DNA of 11,918 bases. It comes from Acidobacteria bacterium 37-71-11. Its GTDB lineage: Bacteria; Acidobacteriota; Thermoanaerobaculia; Thermoanaerobaculales; Thermoanaerobaculaceae. The position numbers and the translations under genes were made by a program. The stretch is from NCBI GenBank assembly GCA_002279285.1, contig NCBR01000047.1, positions 1-11,918 on the forward strand, written 5' to 3'. How positions within the stretch are numbered: the stretch's first letter is position 1; every line of letters starts with the position of its first letter. Of the stretch, positions 1 to 6,102 are shown in pieces. The notes beneath the pieces are model-generated. The model was given only the letters and a program-made list of their open reading frames with translations. It did no database searches and was not told the origin of the DNA.

Positions 1-1
1 G

Positions 2-832
2 AGCGCGGCGCCGTACGCCTACTTCGTCCGCCGCGGCGGACCCGAGGGGAGCATGGACTCCTGGCTGCGCTCGCTGGCGCTTGCCGTCGGGGTGACGCTG
101 CGCGAGGGTGTGCCGGCGCCGGCGGACGCCGAGGTCGTTGCGACCGGCCCGCGCCAGGCCGACGGCGCCGCGCGCGAGCTGGTGTTCGCTTCGGACCTCG
201 CCGACACGGTCGCCGTCCTCTTCGACCCGACGATCACGCCGACCGGCTACGCGTACCTGTTCTGCCTGGGCGGGCACGGCACCTTCGGCGTGGCGCAGGT
301 GCGGCGGCTCGCCGGGCTCCCGCAGGCCCACGAGCTGGCGTGGCGCCGCTTCCGCGAGGTGTTCGGCGAGTTCGCGGTGCGCGAGGGGCGCGAGCACGGC
401 CAGTTCATGAACTTCTCCGTGCCCCGCCACCTGCGCGCGGCCGACGGGCGCTGGTACGTCGGCGAGGCGGCCGGCGTGCAGGACTTCCTCTTCGGACTCG
501 GCAACCGCCTGGCGCTGCGCACCGCCGGTCTGACGGCGGCCGGGATCGCCGGGCGGTGGGACGCGCGGGCGTTTTCGGCGTCGGTGCAGCGGCCGATGCG
601 GACGACGGTCGCGGCGCGCTTCCTCTACGAGCGGCTCGGGCGCCGCGCGTTCGCGGCGTTCTGCCGGCGCGCGGGCCGCACCGATTTCCGCCGCCTGCTG
701 CTGCGGCTGCAACGGCCGGACCTCGCCAAGGACGCCCTGGCGCGCGTGGTGATGGCGGCGTGGCGCGAGCGGCGCGACTGCCGGCACGCGGGCGTGTGCG
801 GCTGGTGCCGGAAGCTGGAGCGCGAGCCGTGA
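2..832 (+). CDS. FAD-dependent oxidoreductase, geranylgeranyl reductase-like (5' partial)
   Basis: The reading frame is open from the window's first bases, and the residues before the first ATG (at 53) read PYAYFVRRGG, which fits the family. The gene therefore almost certainly begins upstream, and the ATG at 53 is internal. The visible part is the C-terminal half: a substrate-domain sheet, then YVGEAAGVQDFLFGLGNRLA (about residues 150-170 from Met53). That segment matches the conserved flavin-contacting 'GDAAG..dP..G.Gi..A' segment of the geranylgeranyl reductase/FAD-monooxygenase superfamily. The N-terminal Rossmann GxGxxG is outside the window. Family members reduce or oxidise prenyl chains or related lipids. 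The protein ends in a Cys-rich tail, CRHAGVCGWC, with Cys spacings of 5 and 2, a possible metal site. It overlaps the downstream phytoene/squalene synthase start by 3 bases, so the two are probably cotranslated and work in one isoprenoid pathway. The substrate is unknown. The superfamily call is firm; the specific reaction is not. Confidence 0.8.
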   Translation, partial: SAAPYAYFVRRGGPEGSMDSWLRSLALAVGVTLREGVPAPADAEVVATGPRQADGAARELVFASDLADTVAVLFDPTITPTGYAYLFCLGGHGTFGVAQVRRLAGLPQAHELAWRRFREVFGEFAVREGREHGQFMNFSVPRHLRAADGRWYVGEAAGVQDFLFGLGNRLALRTAGLTAAGIAGRWDARAFSASVQRPMRTTVAARFLYERLGRRAFAAFCRRAGRTDFRRLLLRLQRPDLAKDALARVVMAAWRERRDCRHAGVCGWCRKLEREP

Positions 833-1686
833 GCGGCAACCGCGCGCACGTGCGGCGGCTGGCGCACCGCCGCGGCGCCAACTTCTCGCTCGGGTTCCGC
901 CTGCTGCCGGCGGCCAAGCGCAGGGCGGTGTACGCGGCGTACGCGGCGTGCCGCATCCCCGACGACATCGTGGACGAGGCCGGCCCGGAGGTGCCCCGCG
1001 CCGAGCTGCACCGCCGCCTCGACGGCTGGCGCGAGGAGATCGAGGGCACGTACGGCGGGCGGCCTGGGACCGCGGCGACCGCCGCCCTGGCGGAGGTCCT
1101 GCCGTCGTTCCCGATCCCGAAGCAAGCGCTGCTCGGCCTGGTCGAGGGCTGCCGCATGGACCTGGAACGCACCCGTTACCGCACGTTCGCCGAGCTGGAG
1201 CGCTACTGCGAGCTGGTCGCCGTGACGATCTCCGACATCTCGCTGGCCATCTTCGGGGTGCTCCGGGACGAGGCGACCGCGGCCGGGCGCCACCTGGCGA
1301 TGGCGCTGCAGCTCACCAACGTCTGCCGCGACGTCGGCGAGGACGTGGGCCGCGGCCGGATCTACCTGCCGCTCGACGAACTGGAGCGCTTCGGCGTGGG
1401 CGAACACGACATCGAGAACGGACAGGTGGACGGCGCCGGCTACGCCGCGCTCATGGCGTTCGAGTGCGCCAGGGCGCGCGAGCACTTCCGCGCCGCGAAC
1501 CCGCTGCCGGGGATGCTGGAGGCCGGCTCGCGCCCGGCGGTGCGGGTGATGGGCGGCGTCTACCGCCGCGTCCTCGACCGCGTCGCCGCCGACCCGCCGG
1601 CGGCGTTCGCCCGTCGCGCCGAGCTGCCGCGCTGGCAGCGCCTCACCGCGGTCGCCGCCGGCCTCCTCGCCCGCCCCTTCATCTGA
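829..1686 (+). CDS. Phytoene/squalene synthase family protein (trans-isoprenyl diphosphate head-to-head synthase)
   Basis: A 285-aa protein started by GTG at 829, overlapping the previous stop (GTGA), with GGAG about nine bases upstream. The frame is open far upstream, but that part is only the shadow of the oxidoreductase. Both Mg-diphosphate-binding Asp motifs are intact: DDIVDE at residues 45-50, and QLTNVCRDVGED at 161-172 followed by GRGRIYLP, the hallmark of the family. ERTRYRTFAELERYCELVA (about 113-131) is also typical. Such enzymes condense two C15 or C20 prenyl diphosphates head-to-head to give squalene, phytoene or the hydroxysqualene intermediate (HpnC/HpnD/CrtB/SQS types). Length is normal. 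The residues visible here do not separate these subtypes, and no carotenoid desaturase or hopene cyclase lies in the window to decide, so no symbol is given. The coupled reductase-like gene suggests a linear or reduced isoprenoid product. Confidence 0.88.
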   Translation: MSGNRAHVRRLAHRRGANFSLGFRLLPAAKRRAVYAAYAACRIPDDIVDEAGPEVPRAELHRRLDGWREEIEGTYGGRPGTAATAALAEVLPSFPIPKQALLGLVEGCRMDLERTRYRTFAELERYCELVAVTISDISLAIFGVLRDEATAAGRHLAMALQLTNVCRDVGEDVGRGRIYLPLDELERFGVGEHDIENGQVDGAGYAALMAFECARAREHFRAANPLPGMLEAGSRPAVRVMGGVYRRVLDRVAADPPAAFARRAELPRWQRLTAVAAGLLARPFI

Positions 1687-1723
1687 TTATCCCAGGCGCG
1701 GCCACCCCGGCCACGTCTCGTCG

Positions 1724-1786
1724 ACCCACGATCCACGATTCACGACCCACGGTCTCTCCGGAGGCCGGACCCCGGACCCCGGTCTC
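1724..1786. repeat. Tandem heptamer mosaic in the convergent intergenic gap
   Basis: Nine consecutive 7-bp units keep one register. Four are of the ACCCACG type (ACCCACG 1724-1730, ATCCACG 1731-1737, ATTCACG 1738-1744, ACCCACG 1745-1751). GTCTCTC, CGGAGGC, two exact CGGACCC units (1766-1779) and CGGTCTC (1780-1786) follow. The last base is the first base of the TAG stop complement of the cytochrome gene. Read on the minus strand the first block is CGTGGGT-like, close to the CGTGGTC block at 8686. The 99-bp gap between the convergent genes holds nothing else obvious: no stem followed by a T tract is present, so an intrinsic terminator cannot be claimed. Confidence 0.8.
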
Positions 1787-2181
1787 TACGGGTTTGCGCC
1801 CTGGATGATCCAGTCCCTGACCGTGTCGAGCTCGGTTTGCGGCAGTTTCTTCGAGCCGAACAGGGTGCGCGGCATCCCCCTGCCCTCGAGCGCGGTGTGG
1901 GAGACCTTGAGCCAGAGGTAGGAGCCGGCCGGGTCGCCGGGCTTCACCAGCGCCATCAGCGGGGACTCCTGGCTCTTGTGCTGCGTCAGGTCCGCGTACC
2001 CCTTGCCGCTGGAGAGGTCGAGCCCCTTCTTCGGGTTGTCGCCGCCGTGGCAGTTGGCGCACGCCTTGACGAAGATCGGCTCGACGTCCTTCGCGTACGA
2101 AAGTGGCGTCTGCGCCCTGACCGCGAGCGCCGCCACGGCGGCACCGATCGTCGCGATCACCAACAGGTCCTTGCGAGCCAT
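1786..2181 (-). CDS. Small exported monoheme cytochrome c (planctomycete-type cytochrome domain)
   Basis: A 131-aa protein. Residues 1-23 form a Sec-type signal (MARKDLL then a hydrophobic stretch ending AVRA, with cleavage predicted before QTPLS), placing it in the periplasm. One heme c attachment motif, CANCH, sits near residues 41-45, preceded by VEPIFVKA and followed by GLDLSSGKGY. This 'V.PIf...C..CHg....kgGLdLss' pattern is typical of the planctomycete cytochrome C domain (PSCyt1). GRGMPRT near residue 101 offers Met as the likely distal heme ligand, and the C-terminal DTVRDWIIQGANP is the usual closing helix. Its role is electron transfer; the partner is unknown, because no oxidase, dehydrogenase or DUF1549/DUF1553 partner lies beside it. 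It stands alone, divergent from the nucleotidyltransferase operon and convergent with the synthase gene. A strong ribosome binding site fixes the start. Confidence 0.88.
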   Translation of the reverse strand: MARKDLLVIATIGAAVAALAVRAQTPLSYAKDVEPIFVKACANCHGGDNPKKGLDLSSGKGYADLTQHKSQESPLMALVKPGDPAGSYLWLKVSHTALEGRGMPRTLFGSKKLPQTELDTVRDWIIQGANP

Positions 2182-2184
2182 GAT

Positions 2185-2192
2185 CCCTCCCC
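2185..2192 (-). promoter_or_regulatory. Shine-Dalgarno site of the cytochrome gene
   Basis: On the minus strand this reads GGGGAGGG. Its GGAG core ends five bases before the ATG at 2181-2179. It is one of the clearest ribosome binding sites in the window, and it contrasts with the GTG-started genes at 2287 and 6103, which have none. Confidence 0.7.
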
Positions 2193-2205
2193 GGAGCTTC
2201 CAACC

Positions 2206-2211
2206 ATCTTA
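2206..2211 (-). promoter_or_regulatory. Possible -10 box of the cytochrome gene
   Basis: The minus strand reads TAAGAT, a TANNNT-type -10 hexamer. There are 24 bases between it and the ATG, which would give a leader of roughly 18 bases that includes the Shine-Dalgarno site. No convincing -35 hexamer is visible at 16-18 bp spacing, so this is tentative. Confidence 0.35.
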
Positions 2212-2274
2212 CCAAGCCACGTCCGACCCGGGGAAATTCCGCGCGGCGGCCGCCGTCGCGGGGGTGGCGGGCAG

Positions 2275-2280
2275 TAAACT
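2275..2280 (+). promoter_or_regulatory. TANNNT -10 box of a predicted leaderless promoter (nucleotidyltransferase operon)
   Basis: TAAACT lies exactly at -12 to -7 relative to the GTG at 2287, and no Shine-Dalgarno sequence separates them. That spacing places the transcription start at or next to the G of the start codon. This is the arrangement known for leaderless genes in Deinococcus and actinobacteria. No -35 box is evident. The same geometry recurs at 6091. Confidence 0.55.
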
Positions 2281-2286
2281 GACGGG

Positions 2287-4908
2287 GTGAAGGTCATCAC
2301 CACCCATCTCGGCGCCGACTTCGACGCCCTCGGGGCGGTGGCCGGCGCGCTGCTGCTGGCGCCCGGGGCCCGGGTCGTCTTCCCCGGCTCGCAGGAGGTG
2401 GCGGTCCGCCGCTTCCTCGCGGCCGAGGGGATCGAGCTGCCGGAGGTCCGGGTGCGCGAGCTGCGCCGGGCGCGCATCACCGAGGCCACGGTGGTGGACT
2501 GCTCGTCGTGGCGCCGGCTCGGGGAGGTGGGCGAGCTGATCGCGGCGGCCGGGTGCCCGGTGTGGGTCGTCGACCATCACCCCGAGGCCGCGGACGCCAT
2601 CCCGTCGGCCGAGGTGTTGACGGCACCCGTAGCGGCGACCTGCACGGTGGTCGTGGGCGAGCTGCAACGGCGTGGCGTCACGCCCGACCCCGTGACCGCG
2701 TCGCTGCTGCTCCTCGGGATCTACGAGGACACCGGCGGCCTGACCTACCTCGACACCACCGCGGCCGACGTCGCCGCCGCGGCGTGGCTGCTCGGGTACG
2801 GGGCGCGCCTCGAATGGGTGCGGCGCTACGTCCTGCGGCCGCTCGAGCCGGCGCAGCTCCAGCTCCTGAACCAGTTCGTCGAGGGTGCGGTCGAGCACCA
2901 GGTCGGGGGGGTGCGGGTCGTGATCACGGTCGTCCGGCCGAACGAGCAGGTCGAGGAGGCCGCATACGTGATCCACCGCTACGCCGAGATCTTCGACCTG
3001 CCGGTGGTGATCGCCCTCCTCGAGGCGCCGCCGCAGCTCATCGTCATCGCGCGCTCGAGCGTCCACGGGGTGGACGCCGGCAAGCTGCTCGCGCCCCTCG
3101 GCGGCGGCGGCCACGCGACCGCCGCGGCCGCCCGCCTGCGCGGGCGAAGCGCCGTCGAGGTGGCCGAACAGCTCCTGGGCGAGATCGCCGCCTCGGTGGG
3201 ATCGCGCGCGAACGCGGCGTCGCTCGCGACGCCGTACCTGCACACCTGCCCGGCCTCGCTCACGGCCGCCGAGGCCAAGGAACGCCTCGTGCGCCTGCGG
3301 ATCAACGCCATGCCCGTCGAGGACGCGGGCCGGCTCGTCGGGACGGTGACCCGCCAGGTCCTGGACAGCGCGGTCGCGGGCGGCCTCGGCGACAGGCCGG
3401 TCACGACCGTGATGCGGCCCGGCGTGCCGCAGGTGAGCGCCGACGCCGCGCTCGAGGACGTCCAGCGGGTGTTCATGGAAGGACAGACCCGCTTCGTGGT
3501 GGTGGCGCTCCCCTCGGGGTGGGGGATCATCACGCGCATGGACCTCTTCCGCCGCCTCTACGAGCGCCAGCTCGCGGAGGGCGCGCGCGTGGACCGGCGG
3601 CTGGCGGGGACGCGGCCGGTGGTGCACGACGTCGGCCGGCAGCTGCGCCGCAGCCTGCCGCCTGCGCTCCTGGAGGTCCTGGCGGCGGCCGGCGAGCTGG
3701 CGCACGACGCGGCCGGGCGCGCGTTCCTGGTCGGCGGTGCGGTGCGGGACGTGCTGCTCGGGCGGGCGCTCGAGGACGTCGACGTGGTCGTGGAGGGGAA
3801 CGGCGTTGAGCTGGCCGAGCGCCTGGTCTCTCGTTTCGGCGGGCGCTCGCACCCCCACGAGCCGTTCCTCACGGCGGCGGTCCACCTCGCCGACGGCGTC
3901 CGTCTCGACGTCGCCACGGCGCGCACCGAGTTCTACCGCTCGCCGGCGGCGCTCCCCGAGGTCGAGACGTCGGCGATGCGCCAGGACCTCTACCGCCGTG
4001 ACTTCACGATCAACGCGATGGCGATCAACCTGACGCCGGGACGGTTCGGGGAGCTGGTCGACTTCTTCGGCGGGCGGCGCGACCTCGAGCGGCGCCAGCT
4101 CCGGGTGCTCCACTCGCTCTCGTTCCTGGACGACCCGACGCGGGCGATCCGGGCGGTGCGCTTCGCGACGCGCCTCGGCTTCGAGATCGCGGCGGAGACG
4201 CGCCACCTCGTCCGCGTCGCGGTGCTCGAGGGGGTGTTCGCACGCCTGTCGGGTGAACGGCTGCGCGACGAGATCGCGGAGCTGTTCGAGGAGGGCCACC
4301 CGGTCGAGGCGCTGGCGGAGCTCGCCGGTCTCGACGTCTTCCCGGTCGTGTTCCCCGGGGTGGCATGGGGCCTCGCGCTGCGCGGTTTCCTCCACGAGGT
4401 GGAGTCGGTGCTCTCCTGGTCGCAGCTCGAGGAGGTCTACCGCGGCCCGCGTTGGCCCGTGTACCTCGCCGCCCTGGCGACGCGCGCGGGCGAGGGGGGC
4501 GGCAGGGAGCTGGCGCGCCGGCTCGCCCTCTCGGGCAAAGTCGCGGCCGCGGTGGGGTTCGCTCGCAGCCGGACCGAGCAGCTCCTGGCGGTGGTGTGCG
4601 CCAAAGGGTCGGCGCCGAGCGAGGTCGTCGCCGCGGTCGAGCGCGCCGATCCCGCCCTGGTGGTGGTGACGATGGCATCCGCGGGAGCGCAGGAACGGCG
4701 GCTGCTGCGCCGCGCGCTCACCGTTTGGACGAGGATGCCGGCGCCGGTCACCGGCGCTCAGCTCCGCGCCGCCGGGGTTGGGCCCGGTCCGGCGCTGGGG
4801 GCGGCGGTGCGCCAGACGCGCGCCGCGGTGCTGGACGGCAAGGTTACCCCGGCGGCCGCGCTCGCCCACGCCGTGAAGCTCGCCGGAGAGCTGGAAGGCG
4901 GGCCGTGA
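2287..4908 (+). CDS. DHH/DHHA1 phosphoesterase - CBS pair - tRNA nucleotidyltransferase (A-adding/CCA-type) fusion
   Basis: An 873-aa, four-part protein starting at GTG 2287. Residues 1-300 are a DHH/DHHA1 phosphoesterase: HLGADFDALG with H7, D11 and D13; VVDCSS with D71; VVDHHPE with D96-H97-H98; GIYEDTG with D148; and the DHHA1 signature LGGGGH at 271-276. Residues about 310-425 form a CBS pair, usually an adenosine-nucleotide sensor. Residues about 478-680 are a class II nucleotidyltransferase: LVGGAVRD (481-488), catalytic D497 and D499, third carboxylate D541, RRDFTINAMAI (570-580), DDPTRAIRAVRF (615-626) and GERLRDEIAEL (656-666). The tail is helical. The same architecture is known from the Aquifex A-adding tRNA enzyme, so addition of the terminal A (with a separate CC-adding enzyme elsewhere) is the best guess; full CCA addition cannot be excluded. 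The DHH part may be an NrnA-like nuclease. It acts in the cytoplasm. Its stop overlaps the next ATG (TGATG). Confidence 0.9.
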   Translation: MKVITTHLGADFDALGAVAGALLLAPGARVVFPGSQEVAVRRFLAAEGIELPEVRVRELRRARITEATVVDCSSWRRLGEVGELIAAAGCPVWVVDHHPEAADAIPSAEVLTAPVAATCTVVVGELQRRGVTPDPVTASLLLLGIYEDTGGLTYLDTTAADVAAAAWLLGYGARLEWVRRYVLRPLEPAQLQLLNQFVEGAVEHQVGGVRVVITVVRPNEQVEEAAYVIHRYAEIFDLPVVIALLEAPPQLIVIARSSVHGVDAGKLLAPLGGGGHATAAAARLRGRSAVEVAEQLLGEIAASVGSRANAASLATPYLHTCPASLTAAEAKERLVRLRINAMPVEDAGRLVGTVTRQVLDSAVAGGLGDRPVTTVMRPGVPQVSADAALEDVQRVFMEGQTRFVVVALPSGWGIITRMDLFRRLYERQLAEGARVDRRLAGTRPVVHDVGRQLRRSLPPALLEVLAAAGELAHDAAGRAFLVGGAVRDVLLGRALEDVDVVVEGNGVELAERLVSRFGGRSHPHEPFLTAAVHLADGVRLDVATARTEFYRSPAALPEVETSAMRQDLYRRDFTINAMAINLTPGRFGELVDFFGGRRDLERRQLRVLHSLSFLDDPTRAIRAVRFATRLGFEIAAETRHLVRVAVLEGVFARLSGERLRDEIAELFEEGHPVEALAELAGLDVFPVVFPGVAWGLALRGFLHEVESVLSWSQLEEVYRGPRWPVYLAALATRAGEGGGRELARRLALSGKVAAAVGFARSRTEQLLAVVCAKGSAPSEVVAAVERADPALVVVTMASAGAQERRLLRRALTVWTRMPAPVTGAQLRAAGVGPGPALGAAVRQTRAAVLDGKVTPAAALAHAVKLAGELEGGP

Positions 4909-5525
4909 TGGGAGCATTTCTGCTGGCGCTGGCGGCGGCGGCCGCCCCCGAGCCGACCTATATCGTGGAGAGGGTCGTGACCGTGAACGGCGCCGTGACC
5001 CGGGTTTCGGTGTTCCGCAACGGCGTGGCGGTGCTCGCGCGGCGCCGCACGGGCGAGGCGGAAAACCTCATCCGGCAGCCGCTCTCCGAGATCGAGATGA
5101 AGGTCGTGACCCAGGTCGTCGAGGAGTGCTACCCGGGCCTTGCGCGCTTCGGTACCGTGGGTGACACACCGGGCCCGGGGCGAGTCGAGCTGCGAGTGGC
5201 GCCTCCGGGCCGTGATCCGCTGCTGATCCGCTACGCGGTCACGGCCGCGCCCAGCCTCGCCTTGTCGCGCCTGACGCAGGCGCTGGACGGGCTGGAGGCG
5301 CGGCTGGTGGCCACCAGGGTGACGCGCGACGACCTGAGCATGTGGGAGCCGGCCGCCGGCGATCGGGTCGAACTCGAGGACGGGCGGATCGTCGAGGTGC
5401 TCAGCGTGGCGCCGAGCCCCGAAGGCGCCGTGGTCGTCCACGTGCAGGTTGGTGACGGCCCGGCCACCTTCTTCATCACGGACAACGAGCTGCGCCGCCT
5501 CGCGGTGCGCAAGGTCGCGAAATGA
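4908..5525 (+). CDS. Predicted exported protein of unknown function
   Basis: A 205-aa protein not recognised as a known family. The ATG at 4908 overlaps the previous stop by one base (TGATG), with GGAAGG about ten bases upstream, so translation is probably coupled. Residues 1-13 (MGAFLLALAAAAA) are hydrophobic and followed by PEPTYIVERVV. This resembles a very short signal peptide with cleavage after the Ala run, but it lacks the usual positive N-terminus, so export is only probable. The rest looks like a compact mixed alpha/beta or beta-rich protein (VTRVSVFRNGVAVLARR; a conserved-looking ECYPGLARFG; near the end GDRVELEDGRIVEVLSVAP, which reads as a small beta barrel or SH3-like strand pair). 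Only one Cys (in ECYPG) is seen. It sits between two RNA-modification genes, but a secreted protein need not share their role. The coding call is firm; the function is open. Confidence 0.75.
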   Translation: MGAFLLALAAAAAPEPTYIVERVVTVNGAVTRVSVFRNGVAVLARRRTGEAENLIRQPLSEIEMKVVTQVVEECYPGLARFGTVGDTPGPGRVELRVAPPGRDPLLIRYAVTAAPSLALSRLTQALDGLEARLVATRVTRDDLSMWEPAAGDRVELEDGRIVEVLSVAPSPEGAVVVHVQVGDGPATFFITDNELRRLAVRKVAK

Positions 5526-6067
5526 GGATCACCGGGGGCGCATGGGGCTCACGGCGGATCGTTGGGCCGCCGAAGGGGGCCCCGCTGCGGCCCACGCCGG
5601 ACGCGCTGCGCGAGCAGGCGTTCGCGGTCCTCGGGCCGCGCCTCGCGGGCGCGGCGTTCCTCGACCTGTTCGCCGGCACCGGCGTCAACTCGCTCGAGGC
5701 GCTCTCGCGCGGCGCCGCGCGCTCGGCGCTGGTGGAGCGGGCGCCCGCCGCGGCCCAGCTCATCCGCCGCAACTTCGCGGCGCTTGCCGTGCCGGAGGAC
5801 GCATGGGAGCTGATCGTGCGGGACGCGCAACAGGCGCTCGCCGGCCTCGCGAGGCGGGGCCTGCGCTTCGACGTCGCCTGGTGCGATCCACCGTTCGCCG
5901 CCTGGGAGGATGGGCTCGCGGCTCTCGCGAGCGCCCGCGAGGCCGGTGTGCTCGCCGCCGGCGCCGAGGTCGTGCTCGAGGCCCCACCGAAGGCCGAGCC
6001 CGCGCTCTCCGGCTTCGCCGTCGCGCGCGCCCTGCGCGGCGCGTTCCTGTTGAGCGTCGAGGGGTGA
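5522..6067 (+). CDS. rsmD: 16S rRNA (guanine966-N2)-methyltransferase RsmD
   Basis: A 181-aa class I SAM-dependent methyltransferase. The start ATG overlaps the preceding stop (ATGA). The N-terminal MRITGGAWGSRRI followed by LRPTPDALREQAFAVLG (22-38) is the RsmD signature. LDLFAGTG (47-54) is SAM motif I, EALSRGA (59-65) follows as in other RsmD proteins, VER (71-73) ends the second strand, and CDPPF (121-125) is the catalytic NPPY/DPPF motif of N2-guanine methylation. Family members methylate G966 of 16S rRNA on the assembled 30S subunit. The length is typical. The C-terminus stops soon after a final strand (GAFLLSVEG). It closes an operon with the tRNA nucleotidyltransferase fusion, an RNA-maturation context. 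No terminator is visible before the next promoter. Confidence 0.9.
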   Translation: MRITGGAWGSRRIVGPPKGAPLRPTPDALREQAFAVLGPRLAGAAFLDLFAGTGVNSLEALSRGAARSALVERAPAAAQLIRRNFAALAVPEDAWELIVRDAQQALAGLARRGLRFDVAWCDPPFAAWEDGLAALASAREAGVLAAGAEVVLEAPPKAEPALSGFAVARALRGAFLLSVEG

Positions 6068-6090
6068 CGGCCGGGCTGCAGGCGCGACGC

Positions 6091-6096
6091 TATACT
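6091..6096 (+). promoter_or_regulatory. TANNNT -10 box of a predicted leaderless promoter (PilT-like gene)
   Basis: TATACT, a five-of-six match to TATAAT, lies exactly at -12 to -7 from the GTG at 6103. There is no Shine-Dalgarno sequence in the 35-bp gap after rsmD. A transcript starting at about 6103 would have no leader. The nearest -35-like string, GTGACG at 6064-6069, is 21 bp away, too far to rely on. Geometry and sequence closely match the box at 2275; both are followed by TGAC or GAC and then a GTG start. Confidence 0.6.
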
Positions 6097-6102
6097 TGAC
6101 GC

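Noticed and set aside
340..828. Upstream extension of the phytoene/squalene synthase frame
   Set aside because: It overlaps the oxidoreductase completely and encodes Arg/Ala-rich low-complexity sequence; family similarity begins right after GTG 829.
1687..1723. Bidirectional terminator between the synthase and cytochrome genes
   Set aside because: Only a 4-bp GGCC/GGCC pairing around ACCCC is present and there is no T tract; insufficient in DNA this GC-rich.
2209..4917. A 902-codon open frame on the minus strand, antisense to the nucleotidyltransferase fusion
   Set aside because: Its composition (His/Arg/Glu-rich, no motifs) is the usual shadow of a GC-rich gene; the plus-strand frame carries all the DHH, CBS and nucleotidyltransferase motifs.
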